Assembly: GCA_021785255.1 (NCBI GenBank)
Contig: JAJYGA010000142.1
Span: forward strand, 1-50,057
Source: Actinomycetes bacterium
GTDB taxonomy: Bacteria; Actinomycetota; Acidimicrobiia; Acidimicrobiales; Acidimicrobiaceae
DNA length: 50,057 nucleotides
Direction of reading: 5' to 3'
Under the pieces are notes generated by a model. It saw nothing but the letters and a program-made list of their open reading frames with translations, was not told the DNA's origin and made no database searches. Positions 9,155-18,399 of this stretch are shown here, in pieces. Numbering within the stretch: the stretch's first letter is position 1; each line of letters opens with the position of its first letter. A program made the position numbers and the translations under genes.

Positions 9155-9414
9155 AAAGTTGCCTGGCAAGGTCTCAAAGTGTGTTCCCAGCTATTTTCAG
9201 CGTTTAAAACTTAGAGGTTCTTATCATTCCAACAGATAAGTAGCTACAACCAAAGGTTCGTAGAACTGGAATCCAATGGATGAACCTGCATCATGTAATA
9301 ATATGCTGAATGTAACTTTTGAGAAAAGTGTGAACAACGGCTCAATAGATCCCAATGATGACAATCAAGCTATTTAGGATTAGCTTGATATAGATTGAAT
9401 GGGAGCTTTCATCA
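9155..9414. other. Intergenic leader between smc and cydA
   Basis: This 260-base gap separates the housekeeping run from the cytochrome bd operon and should contain the cyd promoter. I see AT-rich patches around 9290-9320 that could be a -10 region, but no convincing -35/-10 pair. The one clear structure is the inverted repeat at 9364-9389. No ORF of interest is present. Confidence 0.5.
9364..9389. promoter_or_regulatory. Perfect 9-bp inverted repeat upstream of cydA (candidate operator or leader hairpin)
   Basis: ATCAAGCTA and its exact reverse complement TAGCTTGAT are separated by eight bases. The right arm ends 25 bases before the cydA start codon, just ahead of the ribosome-binding site GGGAGC. 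The position suits a repressor operator or an RNA hairpin limiting access to the cydA start. It does not match the Rex consensus, and no T-run follows it, so a terminator is unlikely. Confidence 0.4.
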
Positions 9415-10836
9415 ATGGATCCGATCTTTGGGAACTTGACCTTGTTGTTGTCCAGATGGCAGTTTGCCACGACAACCATATATCACTTTCTTTTTGTACC
9501 GGTGACAATAGGTCTTTCCGTTTTGGTGGCGATCTTACAGAGTGCGCACTTAAAGACTCGGGATCCCAGATACGAGCGTCTTGTCAGCTTTTTTGGGAAG
9601 TTGTTCCTTATCAACTTTGCCATAGGTGTAGTTACCGGAATCGTACAGGAGTTTCAGTTCGGAATGAACTGGTCCCAGTACTCGACCTTCGTGGGGAATA
9701 TCTTCGGACCACCTCTGGCAATAGAGGGTCTTTTGGCCTTTTTTATGGAGTCGACGTTCTTGGGAATCTGGATCTTTGGCAAAGGCAGAGTTTCTGAGAG
9801 GATCCATTTGTTGTCGATCTGGATGGCGTCATTGGGTACTGTACTCTCTGCAGCTTTTATCTTGGCCGCTAACTCGTGGATGCAACACCCTGTTGGTTAC
9901 TCAATCGACAAAGCGACGAATCAAGCTATTATGACGAACTTTTGGGCTATCCTCACCAACCCGCTCTTTTTAGTGACGCTGTTCCACACTCTGTTGGCAG
10001 CCGCCATGACTGCGGCGGCGCTAATGTTAGGTATCTCTTTTTATCAAATGAAACGTAGCGCGACAAAAGAAGTGTTTGCCCTTGGCGCCAGAGTTGCTTT
10101 GATCGTGATGTTTGTATCCTCCTTGGCGATGGCTCTGGATGGACATGTACAGGGTCAAGTCATGGTGAAGGACCAGCCTATGAAGATGGCGGCTGGTGAG
10201 GCACTTTATAATACAGCAAAGGGAGCTTCGGAGTCCATCCTTACCATCGGCAATCTGAAGGACAAGGTTATCTTTCAGGTGGGACTTCCACACGTACTAT
10301 CGCTTTTGGCTACCGATAGGTGGAACGGAACGGTTCAGGGCATTAATCAGCTCCAAGCTAAGTACGAAAAAGAGTATGGAAAAGGAAACTACGTGCCCGT
10401 AGTATGGCTGGATTACTGGTCATTTAGGATTATGGCAGGAATTGGTGTCGCAATCTTAGCACTTGGAGCATGGGGAATGTATCTAATGCGCAAGAAGCGC
10501 TTGGACGACTCCAAGTGGTTTAGACGGGCGGCTATAGCCGCTATGCCTCTTCCTTTCATCGCCAACACGACGGGATGGATTTTCCAAGAGACAGGCCGCC
10601 AGCCATGGGTTGTGTACGGACTGCTAAAGACATCACAAGCCGTTTCACATCTCTCGGCTCTTGATGTAGGAATCACGCTTGTTGGTTTTACCTTGCTTTA
10701 TGGAGTGCTTGCCACTGTTGATCTATCTTTGATGTTTCGATACGCAAAAAAGGAGATTCAAGCAATAGGTGAGAGCGCCGAGGCGGGAGAGCCTCGTCAT
10801 GACGAGGAAGAAGAGCTTGGCTCTTTGATCTACTAA
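9415..10836 (+). CDS. cydA: Cytochrome bd ubiquinol/menaquinol oxidase subunit I
   Basis: This 473-residue polytopic protein has the CydA opening RWQFATTTIYHFLFVP with the haem-ligand His24 (equivalent of E. coli His19), and the quinol-site motif GRQPW at residues 394-398. Together with CydB it forms the bd-type terminal oxidase, which reduces oxygen to water using quinol without proton pumping and works at low oxygen or under nitric oxide or acid stress. The length corresponds to the short-Q-loop type of Gram-positive bacteria. The start ATG 9415 gives the exact family N-terminus. cydB follows after 10 bases, so the pair is one transcript. Confidence 0.95.
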   Translation: MDPIFGNLTLLLSRWQFATTTIYHFLFVPVTIGLSVLVAILQSAHLKTRDPRYERLVSFFGKLFLINFAIGVVTGIVQEFQFGMNWSQYSTFVGNIFGPPLAIEGLLAFFMESTFLGIWIFGKGRVSERIHLLSIWMASLGTVLSAAFILAANSWMQHPVGYSIDKATNQAIMTNFWAILTNPLFLVTLFHTLLAAAMTAAALMLGISFYQMKRSATKEVFALGARVALIVMFVSSLAMALDGHVQGQVMVKDQPMKMAAGEALYNTAKGASESILTIGNLKDKVIFQVGLPHVLSLLATDRWNGTVQGINQLQAKYEKEYGKGNYVPVVWLDYWSFRIMAGIGVAILALGAWGMYLMRKKRLDDSKWFRRAAIAAMPLPFIANTTGWIFQETGRQPWVVYGLLKTSQAVSHLSALDVGITLVGFTLLYGVLATVDLSLMFRYAKKEIQAIGESAEAGEPRHDEEEELGSLIY

Positions 10837-10846
10837 GGAGCGATCG

Positions 10847-11893
10847 ATGCATGTAAGTGGAGTTCAACTATTTTGGTTTATCCTCATTGGACTTTTGTGG
10901 GCTGGATACTTCTTCCTCGAAGGCTTTGACTTTGGTGTCGGTATGCTAATGCCCTTTGTGGCCAAGACAGACCTAGAAAGACGTGCTCTGGTCAATGCAA
11001 TTGGACCTACCTGGGACGGAAACGAGGTCTGGCTGATTGTGGCTGGAGGAGCTACTTTCGCGGCATTTCCCTTATGGTACTCGACTATGTTCTCGAGTTT
11101 TTACCTGGCACTTTTTGTTCTATTGGTTGCTCTGATCATAAGAGGCGTTGCTTTTGAATACCGAGGCAAGGGAAACTCGAACAACTGGAAACGCAACTGG
11201 GATAGAGTGATATTTTTCGGGTCATTGGTTCCGGCATTTCTCTGGGGTGTTGCCTTTGGAGATCTAATCTATGGAATACCACTCAATGCCTCGGGAACGT
11301 TCACGGGAAACTTCTTCGATCTCTTACAGCCGTATGCTTTGGTTACTGGACTTGCAACTACGGCAGTGTTTTTGCTGCATGGAGCGCTCTTTTTATCTTT
11401 GAAGCTTACTGGGGATCTAAAGGACGAGGTTATAAAGACGCTCAAGAAGGTTGCTCCGGTGACAACTGTGGTATTGCTTATCTTTTTGGCTTGGACCTAT
11501 TTCGTTGCTCGTGGCGATGGTCACTCTGGTGACGTGCCAGGTTTCATCCCGGTAGCTGCTTTTTTGATGGTTGCGTCGGTATCGTGGTTAGCCCGCGAGA
11601 AGCTATTTGGCTGGGCCTTTATATTTACGGGAGCTGCCATAGTAGCGATAACGGCGACCATCTTTATGACGCTTTATCCAGATGTCATGATGTCGTCTAC
11701 GGCGACTAGATACTCACTAAGTATTGTTAGGGCAGCGTCGCAACCCTATACGCTTCATGTTATGACAGTGGTTGCCCTTATCTTTACCCCTTTTGTACTT
11801 GCCTATCAAGCCTGGTCTTATTGGATTTTTCGCAAGAGAATTACGCTTCCCACACCTGATAGTTCCACCAATGCCGAAAAGGATCCGACCTAA
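10847..11893 (+). CDS. cydB: Cytochrome bd oxidase subunit II
   Basis: This 348-residue membrane protein has the CydB motifs GYFFLEGFDFGVGML near the N-terminus and WDGNEVWLIVAGGATFAAFP about residues 56-75, with eight to nine predicted membrane helices. CydB stabilises the haems in CydA and completes the oxidase in the cytoplasmic membrane. The ATG is preceded by AAGGAG directly after the cydA stop. About 70 bases separate it from cydD, so all four cyd genes are probably transcribed together. Confidence 0.95.
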   Translation: MHVSGVQLFWFILIGLLWAGYFFLEGFDFGVGMLMPFVAKTDLERRALVNAIGPTWDGNEVWLIVAGGATFAAFPLWYSTMFSSFYLALFVLLVALIIRGVAFEYRGKGNSNNWKRNWDRVIFFGSLVPAFLWGVAFGDLIYGIPLNASGTFTGNFFDLLQPYALVTGLATTAVFLLHGALFLSLKLTGDLKDEVIKTLKKVAPVTTVVLLIFLAWTYFVARGDGHSGDVPGFIPVAAFLMVASVSWLAREKLFGWAFIFTGAAIVAITATIFMTLYPDVMMSSTATRYSLSIVRAASQPYTLHVMTVVALIFTPFVLAYQAWSYWIFRKRITLPTPDSSTNAEKDPT

Positions 11894-11963
11894 AGAACTA
11901 CTCGGGCATCAAAGTGGACATTAAAAGAAAGACGGTTCCTCGGCCAAAGGCAGAAGGAAGTAC

Positions 11964-13607
11964 ATGTCAACCATGTCGCCTCCCTTAGATGCGAGAGTTC
12001 TTCATCATAGCCGTAGGAGACTACTTCTATCAGGAGTTGTCGTAGTCTGTGAAGTGACTTCGGCTTTATTTCTTGCTCTATGTGGTCTGGAGATAGGCGA
12101 CATTTTGCAGAAGGTTGTCTTGACGAAAGAACCTCTTGGTGCGATCCGGTCCGTAGTATTTTTTGGAATCTTATTTTTAATGAGACTGGGAGTCTTGCAG
12201 ATCGCTAACTTATTTGCGCTCAAAGTGGGTGCCGATCTCGCTGATCAATACAGATCTACCCTTGTTCAATACAGCAAAGATAACGTCGTGGCGGAGTCTG
12301 AACTGGGATACTTAAGTACTGACGGAGCAAACTCTCTTATCGGTTATGTACAGAGACTTCTACCTGTACTGGTGGGATCCATCACAGTCACCCCACTCCT
12401 ACTGCTCTTCGTGTTGTCTCAAGGTCTCTTGTACTTTGTTGAACTTCTCATCGGCCTGGGGGTTCTTCCAGTTCTTATGGTAGTGATCGGCCGAGCCACA
12501 AGAGATAAGGCAGTGGAGAAGCTTGACGTGACCATTCGACTCAACTCCTTGTATCTTGATACATTGAAGGGTATTGGGACGCTGAAGTCGTTCAACAAGG
12601 CGAAAGTGCAGATTACCTCCATATCAAAAGCGGCAACGGAACTCAAGAGATCGACGCTGTCGGTACTGCAGATAGCTTTCGCGTCAGGAGTCGCCCTTGA
12701 CACCTTGGTTTCAATAGTAGTGGCGGTGGTCGCCGTGTCGATAGGTATAAGACTGAACGATGGGGGACTTACTCTACGTGCAGGTGCCGCGATACTTTTC
12801 GTGACTCCTGAGGTATTTGCGCCAATTAGAGGAGCGGCTTTGCAGTTCCACGCCTCACAAGATGCAGTAGCTGTTCTAGATCGAATTGACTCGATCGTAA
12901 ATAAGGACAAAGAACTTTTCACAGGAGTTTGTTTTGATGATGCACGGACCGACAGTGAAGTCCACTTTGAGTTTGATGATCTTGAGTTTCGTGATTTTGG
13001 TGTCGTCGTCGTCGAGAGATCCATCGCACTACAACTTTCGGTGGTAGTTGAAAGGGGTCGGTGGCTTGCGGTGACGGGTGAAAGTGGCAGCGGGAAGAGT
13101 TCTCTGCTACGAGCGTTGGTCGGTGAGTCAGACTTCGTCGGCGAGATTGTAGTCAGGTCAAAAGACGGCGCTTTTCCTCTCTTGTTGTCCCAGATAGCGT
13201 ACATGCCTGCTGTGCCTGGATTTTTTGATGCAAGTTTGTGGGATAACCTGGCACTATATGAGAGTAGTACATCCAAAAAGCAGATCTATGAGGCACTTGA
13301 GTTCGTTGGTTTATCTGACCTGAAGGATAGATTGACTCAAATAGTCGTACCAGGTGGAGCCAACTTCAGTTCCGGCGAACGGCAGCGATTGGCAATAGCC
13401 AGAACCATAGTGTCTAAAAGACCCGTTTGGGTTTTCGATGAACCTACGGCACACTTGAATCCTCAGTTAGAGGATGAGATTCTGAGAGGACTCAAGTCTC
13501 TGTCTCGTGAGAAAATCGTGATAGTTGCTACTCATTCAAAACTAGCTGCGTCTTTGTCTGAGCACGTGGCGGAGGTTAGTGAGGGACGATGTCGCTTGCT
13601 AAAATAG
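11964..13607 (+). CDS. cydD: Cysteine/glutathione ABC exporter subunit CydD (cytochrome bd assembly)
   Basis: A 547-residue ABC exporter half: about six membrane helices in residues 15-300, then a nucleotide-binding domain with Walker A GESGSGKSS at residues 373-381, signature SSGERQR near 470 and Walker B VWVFDEPTAHL. CydDC exports cysteine and glutathione (a haem-linked role is also proposed) and is required to assemble cytochrome bd; its place after cydAB supports that role. The 3' end overlaps cydC by 19 bases. The membrane half is divergent, so CydD rather than another exporter is decided by context. Confidence 0.9.
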   Translation: MSTMSPPLDARVLHHSRRRLLLSGVVVVCEVTSALFLALCGLEIGDILQKVVLTKEPLGAIRSVVFFGILFLMRLGVLQIANLFALKVGADLADQYRSTLVQYSKDNVVAESELGYLSTDGANSLIGYVQRLLPVLVGSITVTPLLLLFVLSQGLLYFVELLIGLGVLPVLMVVIGRATRDKAVEKLDVTIRLNSLYLDTLKGIGTLKSFNKAKVQITSISKAATELKRSTLSVLQIAFASGVALDTLVSIVVAVVAVSIGIRLNDGGLTLRAGAAILFVTPEVFAPIRGAALQFHASQDAVAVLDRIDSIVNKDKELFTGVCFDDARTDSEVHFEFDDLEFRDFGVVVVERSIALQLSVVVERGRWLAVTGESGSGKSSLLRALVGESDFVGEIVVRSKDGAFPLLLSQIAYMPAVPGFFDASLWDNLALYESSTSKKQIYEALEFVGLSDLKDRLTQIVVPGGANFSSGERQRLAIARTIVSKRPVWVFDEPTAHLNPQLEDEILRGLKSLSREKIVIVATHSKLAASLSEHVAEVSEGRCRLLK

Positions 13608-15229
13608 CGAAGGCGCTGTATAAGGAAAAAAGGCAGTCTGTCCTTGGATACATAGGACTAGGTTCGGTGGCCTATCTATCTCCAGGTGTACTGTTTGCAT
13701 TTTCCGCATATCTTCTCTCGAAGTCCGCGCTAAAGCCTGGCATTTTGACCCTTGGAGTCGCTATTGGTTCGGTTCGACTGTTTGCAGTTGCACGAGGCGC
13801 TTCTCAATATGGTGAGAGATTAGTGGGACATAACTTGGTCCTGGAGTATGCGTCAAAGGTGAGGGTGGGATTGTTTGAATCTCTCTCAACAGTAGTGCCT
13901 CATCGCCTGTCAGCGGGAGTATTTGCGGACCTGATGGCAGCACTGAACGGAGATGTGGAGGAGGTGCAATCGCTTCTCTTGCGCCTCATCGGCCCGTTCC
14001 TGTCTACGCTTTTTGCTGGGATAGTTGCGGTGGTGGTTGCGTTTTCCTTCTCTGAACTTTTTGGGTTGGCAACTCTGGCAGTCATGGTTATGATGGGCGG
14101 AGCCGTTCCGGTGGTGTTTTATTTGGCGCACAAGAAGTTCTCCAGCCAAATCACCTCTGTGAGATCTATGGCGTATCGTAGTGCGAGTTCGGTGTCTGAT
14201 ACCTATAGCGAGCGTAGGCTGATCGCAACCCAAGATCCTTTAGTGCGACGACTCAAAGAGGAGACGACGTTGCTAGGCAGATTACAGGTTAGTCAAGGTT
14301 TCCGGCAGACGGCTATGGCCTCGGTTGAGGCATTCTTAGAGACAGTGGCCTTAGTTGCCACTTTTACTATTGGTGCAGTTGAGGTAAGAGATCACAACTT
14401 GGGTGGGGTGTATGTGGCGGTCGTTCCATTCTTGCTACTGGGCACCTTAGAGGGCCTGTCCAGTGTTGCAGTTGAGGTCGCTCGTATGGTTTCGGCACAG
14501 ACATCGATCAAACGCTTGAATGTGATGTTGTCCTTTGAACAGCGGGTATTTCCAAAAAGTGCAGTGACGCTAACAGGCTGTGGACGCCTTGATGTAAGCT
14601 TTTGCGGGGTGACTTTTTGTTATCCGCAAAGCCGAAAGACTGTGGTAGAAGGACTGTCGTTTCATCTCGGCAAAGGTGAACACATGCTAATCACAGGGGA
14701 AAGTGGCAGTGGAAAGTCGACGATAGCTTCGCTGATTCTTGGCGCTTGGTTACCGACGTCGGGAGAGATTTACCTAAATGGTGTATCGACCAGACTTCTC
14801 TCTGAAGATTCTATAGCCGAAAAGATAGGATATCTTGGTCCCGACCCTTACGTATTTAATGCAACGATTGAGGCAAACCTTAAAATTGCTGCTCCTTCGG
14901 CAACGTCCGAGGAACTCAATGACGTCCTTTTTAAAGTTGGACTAAAAGATTGGCTGGAATCGCAGCCAGATGGCATAAGATCCAAAATCTCAATGGGTTC
15001 GAAAAGTGTCTCAAGTGGGGAACGTCAGAGAATTGCCATCTCCAGAGTCCTTCTCCGCAACAGTCGAACGTTGATTGTCGATGAGCCTACTGCAAATCTA
15101 GACGCTGAGAACGAGAGGGTTGTCGCAGATCTCATAAACGAACTGTTTGTTGATGCAACGGTTATTGCAATTACACACTCGGAGCTGTTTTCCTATATTT
15201 TTCGATCCGATGTGACCTTGGAGTTATAG
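13589..15229 (+). CDS. cydC: Cysteine/glutathione ABC exporter subunit CydC
   Basis: A 546-residue partner of CydD: membrane domain in residues 15-300 and an ATPase domain with Walker A GESGSGKST (from residue 371), signature VSSGERQR and Walker B TLIVDEPTANLD. The two form a heterodimeric exporter that keeps the extracytoplasmic thiol balance needed for cytochrome bd haem insertion. The start ATG lies inside the end of cydD, the usual sign of stoichiometric translation. It is the last gene of the cyd operon; a weak hairpin with T-run lies 130 bases downstream. Confidence 0.9.
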   Translation: MSLAKIAKALYKEKRQSVLGYIGLGSVAYLSPGVLFAFSAYLLSKSALKPGILTLGVAIGSVRLFAVARGASQYGERLVGHNLVLEYASKVRVGLFESLSTVVPHRLSAGVFADLMAALNGDVEEVQSLLLRLIGPFLSTLFAGIVAVVVAFSFSELFGLATLAVMVMMGGAVPVVFYLAHKKFSSQITSVRSMAYRSASSVSDTYSERRLIATQDPLVRRLKEETTLLGRLQVSQGFRQTAMASVEAFLETVALVATFTIGAVEVRDHNLGGVYVAVVPFLLLGTLEGLSSVAVEVARMVSAQTSIKRLNVMLSFEQRVFPKSAVTLTGCGRLDVSFCGVTFCYPQSRKTVVEGLSFHLGKGEHMLITGESGSGKSTIASLILGAWLPTSGEIYLNGVSTRLLSEDSIAEKIGYLGPDPYVFNATIEANLKIAAPSATSEELNDVLFKVGLKDWLESQPDGIRSKISMGSKSVSSGERQRIAISRVLLRNSRTLIVDEPTANLDAENERVVADLINELFVDATVIAITHSELFSYIFRSDVTLEL

Positions 15230-15556
15230 TCCCAGGAAGGGATCTATCGCTGCTCGTGTCTCGTTGCAGTCGTAGGCGGAGAGCATCACTAAGAGCTACG
15301 AATAGACGTTTATTTGAGTATATTCTCTGGAGAGCTAGGCCAAGGGGCTGGATGATGAGGACGTCTCGTCCTGTGTTTTTGATGTGCCGTGCTAAGAAAC
15401 GAATCGTGATGATCTTTGAATTAATAGCCATATGAGCTCTGTCAAAAATGACTTCGCACAAAAAACGGAGGCCGGACAATGAGTGTCTCTCGATGTTGGC
15501 ACTTCTTTTCCTTGAGTGCTTCAAATTGACCAAGTCATGCCTATTCTGAATCTGGT
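15230..15556. other. Intergenic region between cydC and ftsY
   Basis: This 327-base stretch has no protein I recognise in any frame; an opposite-strand reading frame here has no family-like features. The only structure I can support is the short hairpin with T-run at 15358-15380. The ftsY promoter and ribosome-binding site should lie in the last 100 bases but no strong consensus is visible. Confidence 0.4.
15358..15380 (+). terminator. Possible weak intrinsic terminator after the cyd operon
   Basis: AGGACG, a three-base loop TCT, and CGTCCT form a six-base-pair hairpin that is followed three bases later by five T residues. It lies 129 bases after the cydC stop and well before ftsY. The stem is short, so termination may be inefficient. 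Confidence 0.4.
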
Positions 15557-16648
15557 ATGAGTATTGCAGTCGTAGTAGTAGTGGTTATTTTGATCTTTGG
15601 CGCGGTGGGTGTCTATTTTCTCTGGCCAAGGAGACGAGATGGACTCCAACTTGGAGTTACAAAAGAGCCTGAGGTTGGGATGCACGCCTCAGGAACGGTG
15701 GTCTCGAGCCAAACAGAAGACGACAAAAAGGTGGTCGAACACCGTCGGGGCATCGATGGGTCGCTTCCCAAGTCCCGCTCGCTCTTGGGTGCAGCTCTGG
15801 CAAGAATGCGGTCGAGGCGAGCTCTTGGCGAAGAGCTTTGGATTGAGTTGGAAGAGGCTCTTATCTTGTCCGACGTCGGGGTCGAGGTCTCGGTGGAGTT
15901 GGTTGAGGCCGTGAAGGACAAGGTTTTTCGTGAAGGTATTACTTCGACGGATGCTGCTTTAGGTCTGTTGAGAGCCGAGATGATAAAAAAGCTTGAGCGC
16001 CAAGATCGTCATCTTAACATTGATGTAGCGCCACCTGCTGTCATACTGTTCGTCGGGGTAAATGGAGTTGGGAAAACAACTTCAATTGGTAAGTTAGCAG
16101 CACTACTGTCCAGCCAGGGAAAAAAGGTTGTTGTTGCGGCGGGCGATACGTTTCGAGCTGCAGCAGCGGAACAGCTTGAGATGTGGGCTAAAAGATCCGG
16201 GGTTGAGGTGGTAAAAGGTTCGTCTGGCGCTGATCCAGCTTCTGTAGTGTTTGATGCCATCTCTCACGCGACCGCAGTAGGAGCCGACTGTGTTCTTGCA
16301 GATACGGCTGGCCGATTGCAGAATCGTCAGAACTTGATGGACGAACTACGTAAAATAAGGCGAGTAGCTGAGAAGGCCTCAGGAACGGTTTCAGAGGTGC
16401 TCTTAGTATTAGATGCTACCACTGGCCAAAACGGTCTTGTCCAAGCTCAAGGATTTGGCGAAGCCGCTCAGGTTACTGGCATCGTTCTTACTAAATTGGA
16501 TGGAACTGCAAAAGGAGGAGTAGCTTTCGTCGTAGAAGAGAAGCTCAAGATCCCGATAAAGTTTGTGGGCATTGGAGAAGGGGTAGAAGACATGACGTTT
16601 TTTGACCCCGTAGCTTTCGTCAATGAAATTACTGGGGACGTCTCGTAG
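15557..16648 (+). CDS. ftsY: Signal recognition particle receptor FtsY
   Basis: This 363-residue protein starts with a single membrane helix (residues 3-23, Val/Ile-rich) followed by WPRRR, then a short acidic/polar linker, the SRP54_N helical bundle, and the NG GTPase domain with G1 GVNGVGKTT at residues 167-175, DTFRAAAAEQ, DTAGR and TKLDGTAKGG. FtsY docks SRP-ribosome complexes at the membrane and activates GTP hydrolysis with Ffh. The N-terminal anchor is typical of actinobacterial FtsY and replaces the long acidic domain of the E. coli protein. ffh follows in the same direction. Confidence 0.95.
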   Translation: MSIAVVVVVVILIFGAVGVYFLWPRRRDGLQLGVTKEPEVGMHASGTVVSSQTEDDKKVVEHRRGIDGSLPKSRSLLGAALARMRSRRALGEELWIELEEALILSDVGVEVSVELVEAVKDKVFREGITSTDAALGLLRAEMIKKLERQDRHLNIDVAPPAVILFVGVNGVGKTTSIGKLAALLSSQGKKVVVAAGDTFRAAAAEQLEMWAKRSGVEVVKGSSGADPASVVFDAISHATAVGADCVLADTAGRLQNRQNLMDELRKIRRVAEKASGTVSEVLLVLDATTGQNGLVQAQGFGEAAQVTGIVLTKLDGTAKGGVAFVVEEKLKIPIKFVGIGEGVEDMTFFDPVAFVNEITGDVS

Positions 16649-16696
16649 GTGATTGCAAGTTGATCGATTCAGAGATCATTCAGCAGAGGAGTGGAA

Positions 16697-18046
16697 ATGT
16701 TTGAATCACTTGGGGGGCGACTTGAAGACGCCTTGTCGAAGATCCGAGGCAAAGCGCGCCTATCTGAGGCCGATGTGGAGATCGCCTTAAAGGAGATAAG
16801 AACGGCCCTCTTGGAGGCTGATGTCAATCTGCTCGTCGTTAGATCCATTACCGATCGTATCAGGGAGGCTGCGGTGGGTGCCATGGCCTCTCGGTCACTG
16901 ACACCTGGTCAACAGGTAGTGAAGGCAGTGAACGACGAGCTGACAGATGTGCTTGGCGGTGCCACATTCCGCCTTGGCTACGCATCTCGTCCACCGACGA
17001 TAGTCCTTATGGCGGGACTGCAGGGATCTGGGAAAACTACGGCTTCAGCCAAGCTGGCTCGATACTTCAAATCACAAGGTAGGTCTCCTTTATTAGTCGG
17101 GGCTGACCTTCAGAGGCCTGCGGCCGTTGAACAACTTCGCACACTTGCTTCGCAAATACAGGTCCCGATGTTCTCTGAGTGGAGCACTCCTATTGAAGTG
17201 GCTAAAGGCGGAGTCACCGAAGCACGTCGTATTGGGAGGGATGTCGTAATTATCGATACCGCGGGCCGTCTTACCGTTGATGCAGATCTTATGGAGGAGA
17301 TAACCGCACTTTCCAAGGTGGTCTCTCCTGACTATACGTTTTTGGTAATCGATGCCATGATGGGCCAGGACTCGGTGAACACAGCAAGAGCCTTTAACGA
17401 AGCCCTTGAAGTGGATGCCATCATCTTGTCAAAACTTGATGGAGATGCCCGCGGAGGCGCCGCATTGTCGGTCAAGGAGGTCGTAGGGAAGCCAATTGCA
17501 TTTGCATCCGATGGTGAGAAGTTGGATAACTTTGGTCTTTTCCACCCTGATCGCATGGCATCAAGAATTCTTGGCATGGGCGATGTTCTTACTTTGATCG
17601 AGCAAGCTGAGAGAACTATCGATGAAGATGTTGCTGAACGTGGCGCGAAGAAACTCATGGAGGGAAAATTTGATCTCGATGATTTCTTGGAGCAACTGCG
17701 TCAAGTCAAAAAAATGGGTTCCCTAAAAGGAATGTTGTCTATGTTACCGGGCGTGCCAAAGGAGTTGAGAAATGTTGAGGTAGATGAAGGAGAACTCGCA
17801 AAGATCGAAGCCATGATCTCTTCGATGACAAAGAACGAGCGTTCGGACCCTTCTATCATAGATGCCAGCCGACGAGCACGAATTGCGAGGGGATCAGGTA
17901 CTGCAGCCGCGAACGTGTCCGCGCTCTTGAAACAGTTCAAAGATATGCAAAAGATGATGAGAACCATGGGTATTGGACCGGGTTCGGCGACTAAACGAAG
18001 AGCAAAGGCGAAACCTCCGAAAAAGGGCCGAAAGAACCGACGCTAA
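16697..18046 (+). CDS. ffh: Signal recognition particle protein Ffh
   Basis: The product of about 449 residues begins MFESLGGRLEDAL, the normal Ffh N-terminus, and has G1 GLQGSGKTT at residues 107-115, DLQRPAA, DTAGR and SKLDGDARGG, then a methionine-rich M domain and a Lys/Arg-rich tail. Ffh with 4.5S RNA binds signal sequences on ribosomes and hands them to FtsY. I chose ATG 16697 because AGAGGAG is correctly spaced before it; a GTG six bases earlier is possible. The 4.5S RNA gene is not in this window. Confidence 0.95.
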   Translation: MFESLGGRLEDALSKIRGKARLSEADVEIALKEIRTALLEADVNLLVVRSITDRIREAAVGAMASRSLTPGQQVVKAVNDELTDVLGGATFRLGYASRPPTIVLMAGLQGSGKTTASAKLARYFKSQGRSPLLVGADLQRPAAVEQLRTLASQIQVPMFSEWSTPIEVAKGGVTEARRIGRDVVIIDTAGRLTVDADLMEEITALSKVVSPDYTFLVIDAMMGQDSVNTARAFNEALEVDAIILSKLDGDARGGAALSVKEVVGKPIAFASDGEKLDNFGLFHPDRMASRILGMGDVLTLIEQAERTIDEDVAERGAKKLMEGKFDLDDFLEQLRQVKKMGSLKGMLSMLPGVPKELRNVEVDEGELAKIEAMISSMTKNERSDPSIIDASRRARIARGSGTAAANVSALLKQFKDMQKMMRTMGIGPGSATKRRAKAKPPKKGRKNRR

Positions 18047-18084
18047 GACGTGGTAGTATGGCCTATCGGTTACTTTAATACTTT

Positions 18085-18103
18085 GAGAACCTAAGGTTTT
18101 CTC
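18085..18103 (+). promoter_or_regulatory. Small hairpin in the rpsP leader
   Basis: GAGAACC and GGTTTTCTC pair around a TAA loop with a two-base bulge, 18 bases before the TTG start of rpsP. The leader of an S16 operon is a plausible place for expression control, but the stem is imperfect and this could be chance. Confidence 0.25.
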
Positions 18104-18120
18104 ACGAACAAGGAGTTCAA

Positions 18121-18399
18121 TTGGCAGTAAGACTGCGCCTAACCAGATTTGGCAAAAAGAGGCAACCTTTCTATAGGGTCGTTGCCTCAGACTCGACTTC
18201 CCCCAGAGATGGAAAGTTTATTGAGATTATTGGTCACTATGCTCCACGTTCAGAGCCCTCTGAAGTTAGCATTGATAACGAAAAGGCCGTCAAGTGGCTC
18301 ATGAACGGAGCTCAACCGTCAGAGAGAGTTGAAAAGCTTCTTCAGATATCTGGCGCGATCGACGACTTTAAAAAAGCCAAGGCCGATCGTGGAAAATGA
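18121..18399 (+). CDS. rpsP: 30S ribosomal protein S16
   Basis: This 92-residue protein starts MAVRLRLTRFGKKRQPFYRV, the S16 signature, and keeps the following ASDSTSPRDGKFIEIIGHY segment. S16 binds 16S rRNA early in 30S assembly. The start is TTG with AAGGAG just upstream. The 3' end overlaps the GTG start of the KH-domain gene. The rpsP-khpA-rimM-trmD-rplS order is the standard Gram-positive arrangement of ribosomal protein genes and ribosome or tRNA maturation genes. Confidence 0.95.
   Translation: MAVRLRLTRFGKKRQPFYRVVASDSTSPRDGKFIEIIGHYAPRSEPSEVSIDNEKAVKWLMNGAQPSERVEKLLQISGAIDDFKKAKADRGK

Noticed and set aside
9301-9350. Rex-like half site (GTGTGAACAA) before cydA
   Set aside because: Only one half is present; the palindromic second half of the Rex operator is missing.
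15171-15533. Minus-strand ORF of about 120 codons after cydC
   Set aside because: Overlaps the end of cydC antisense, no family motif, poor start context.
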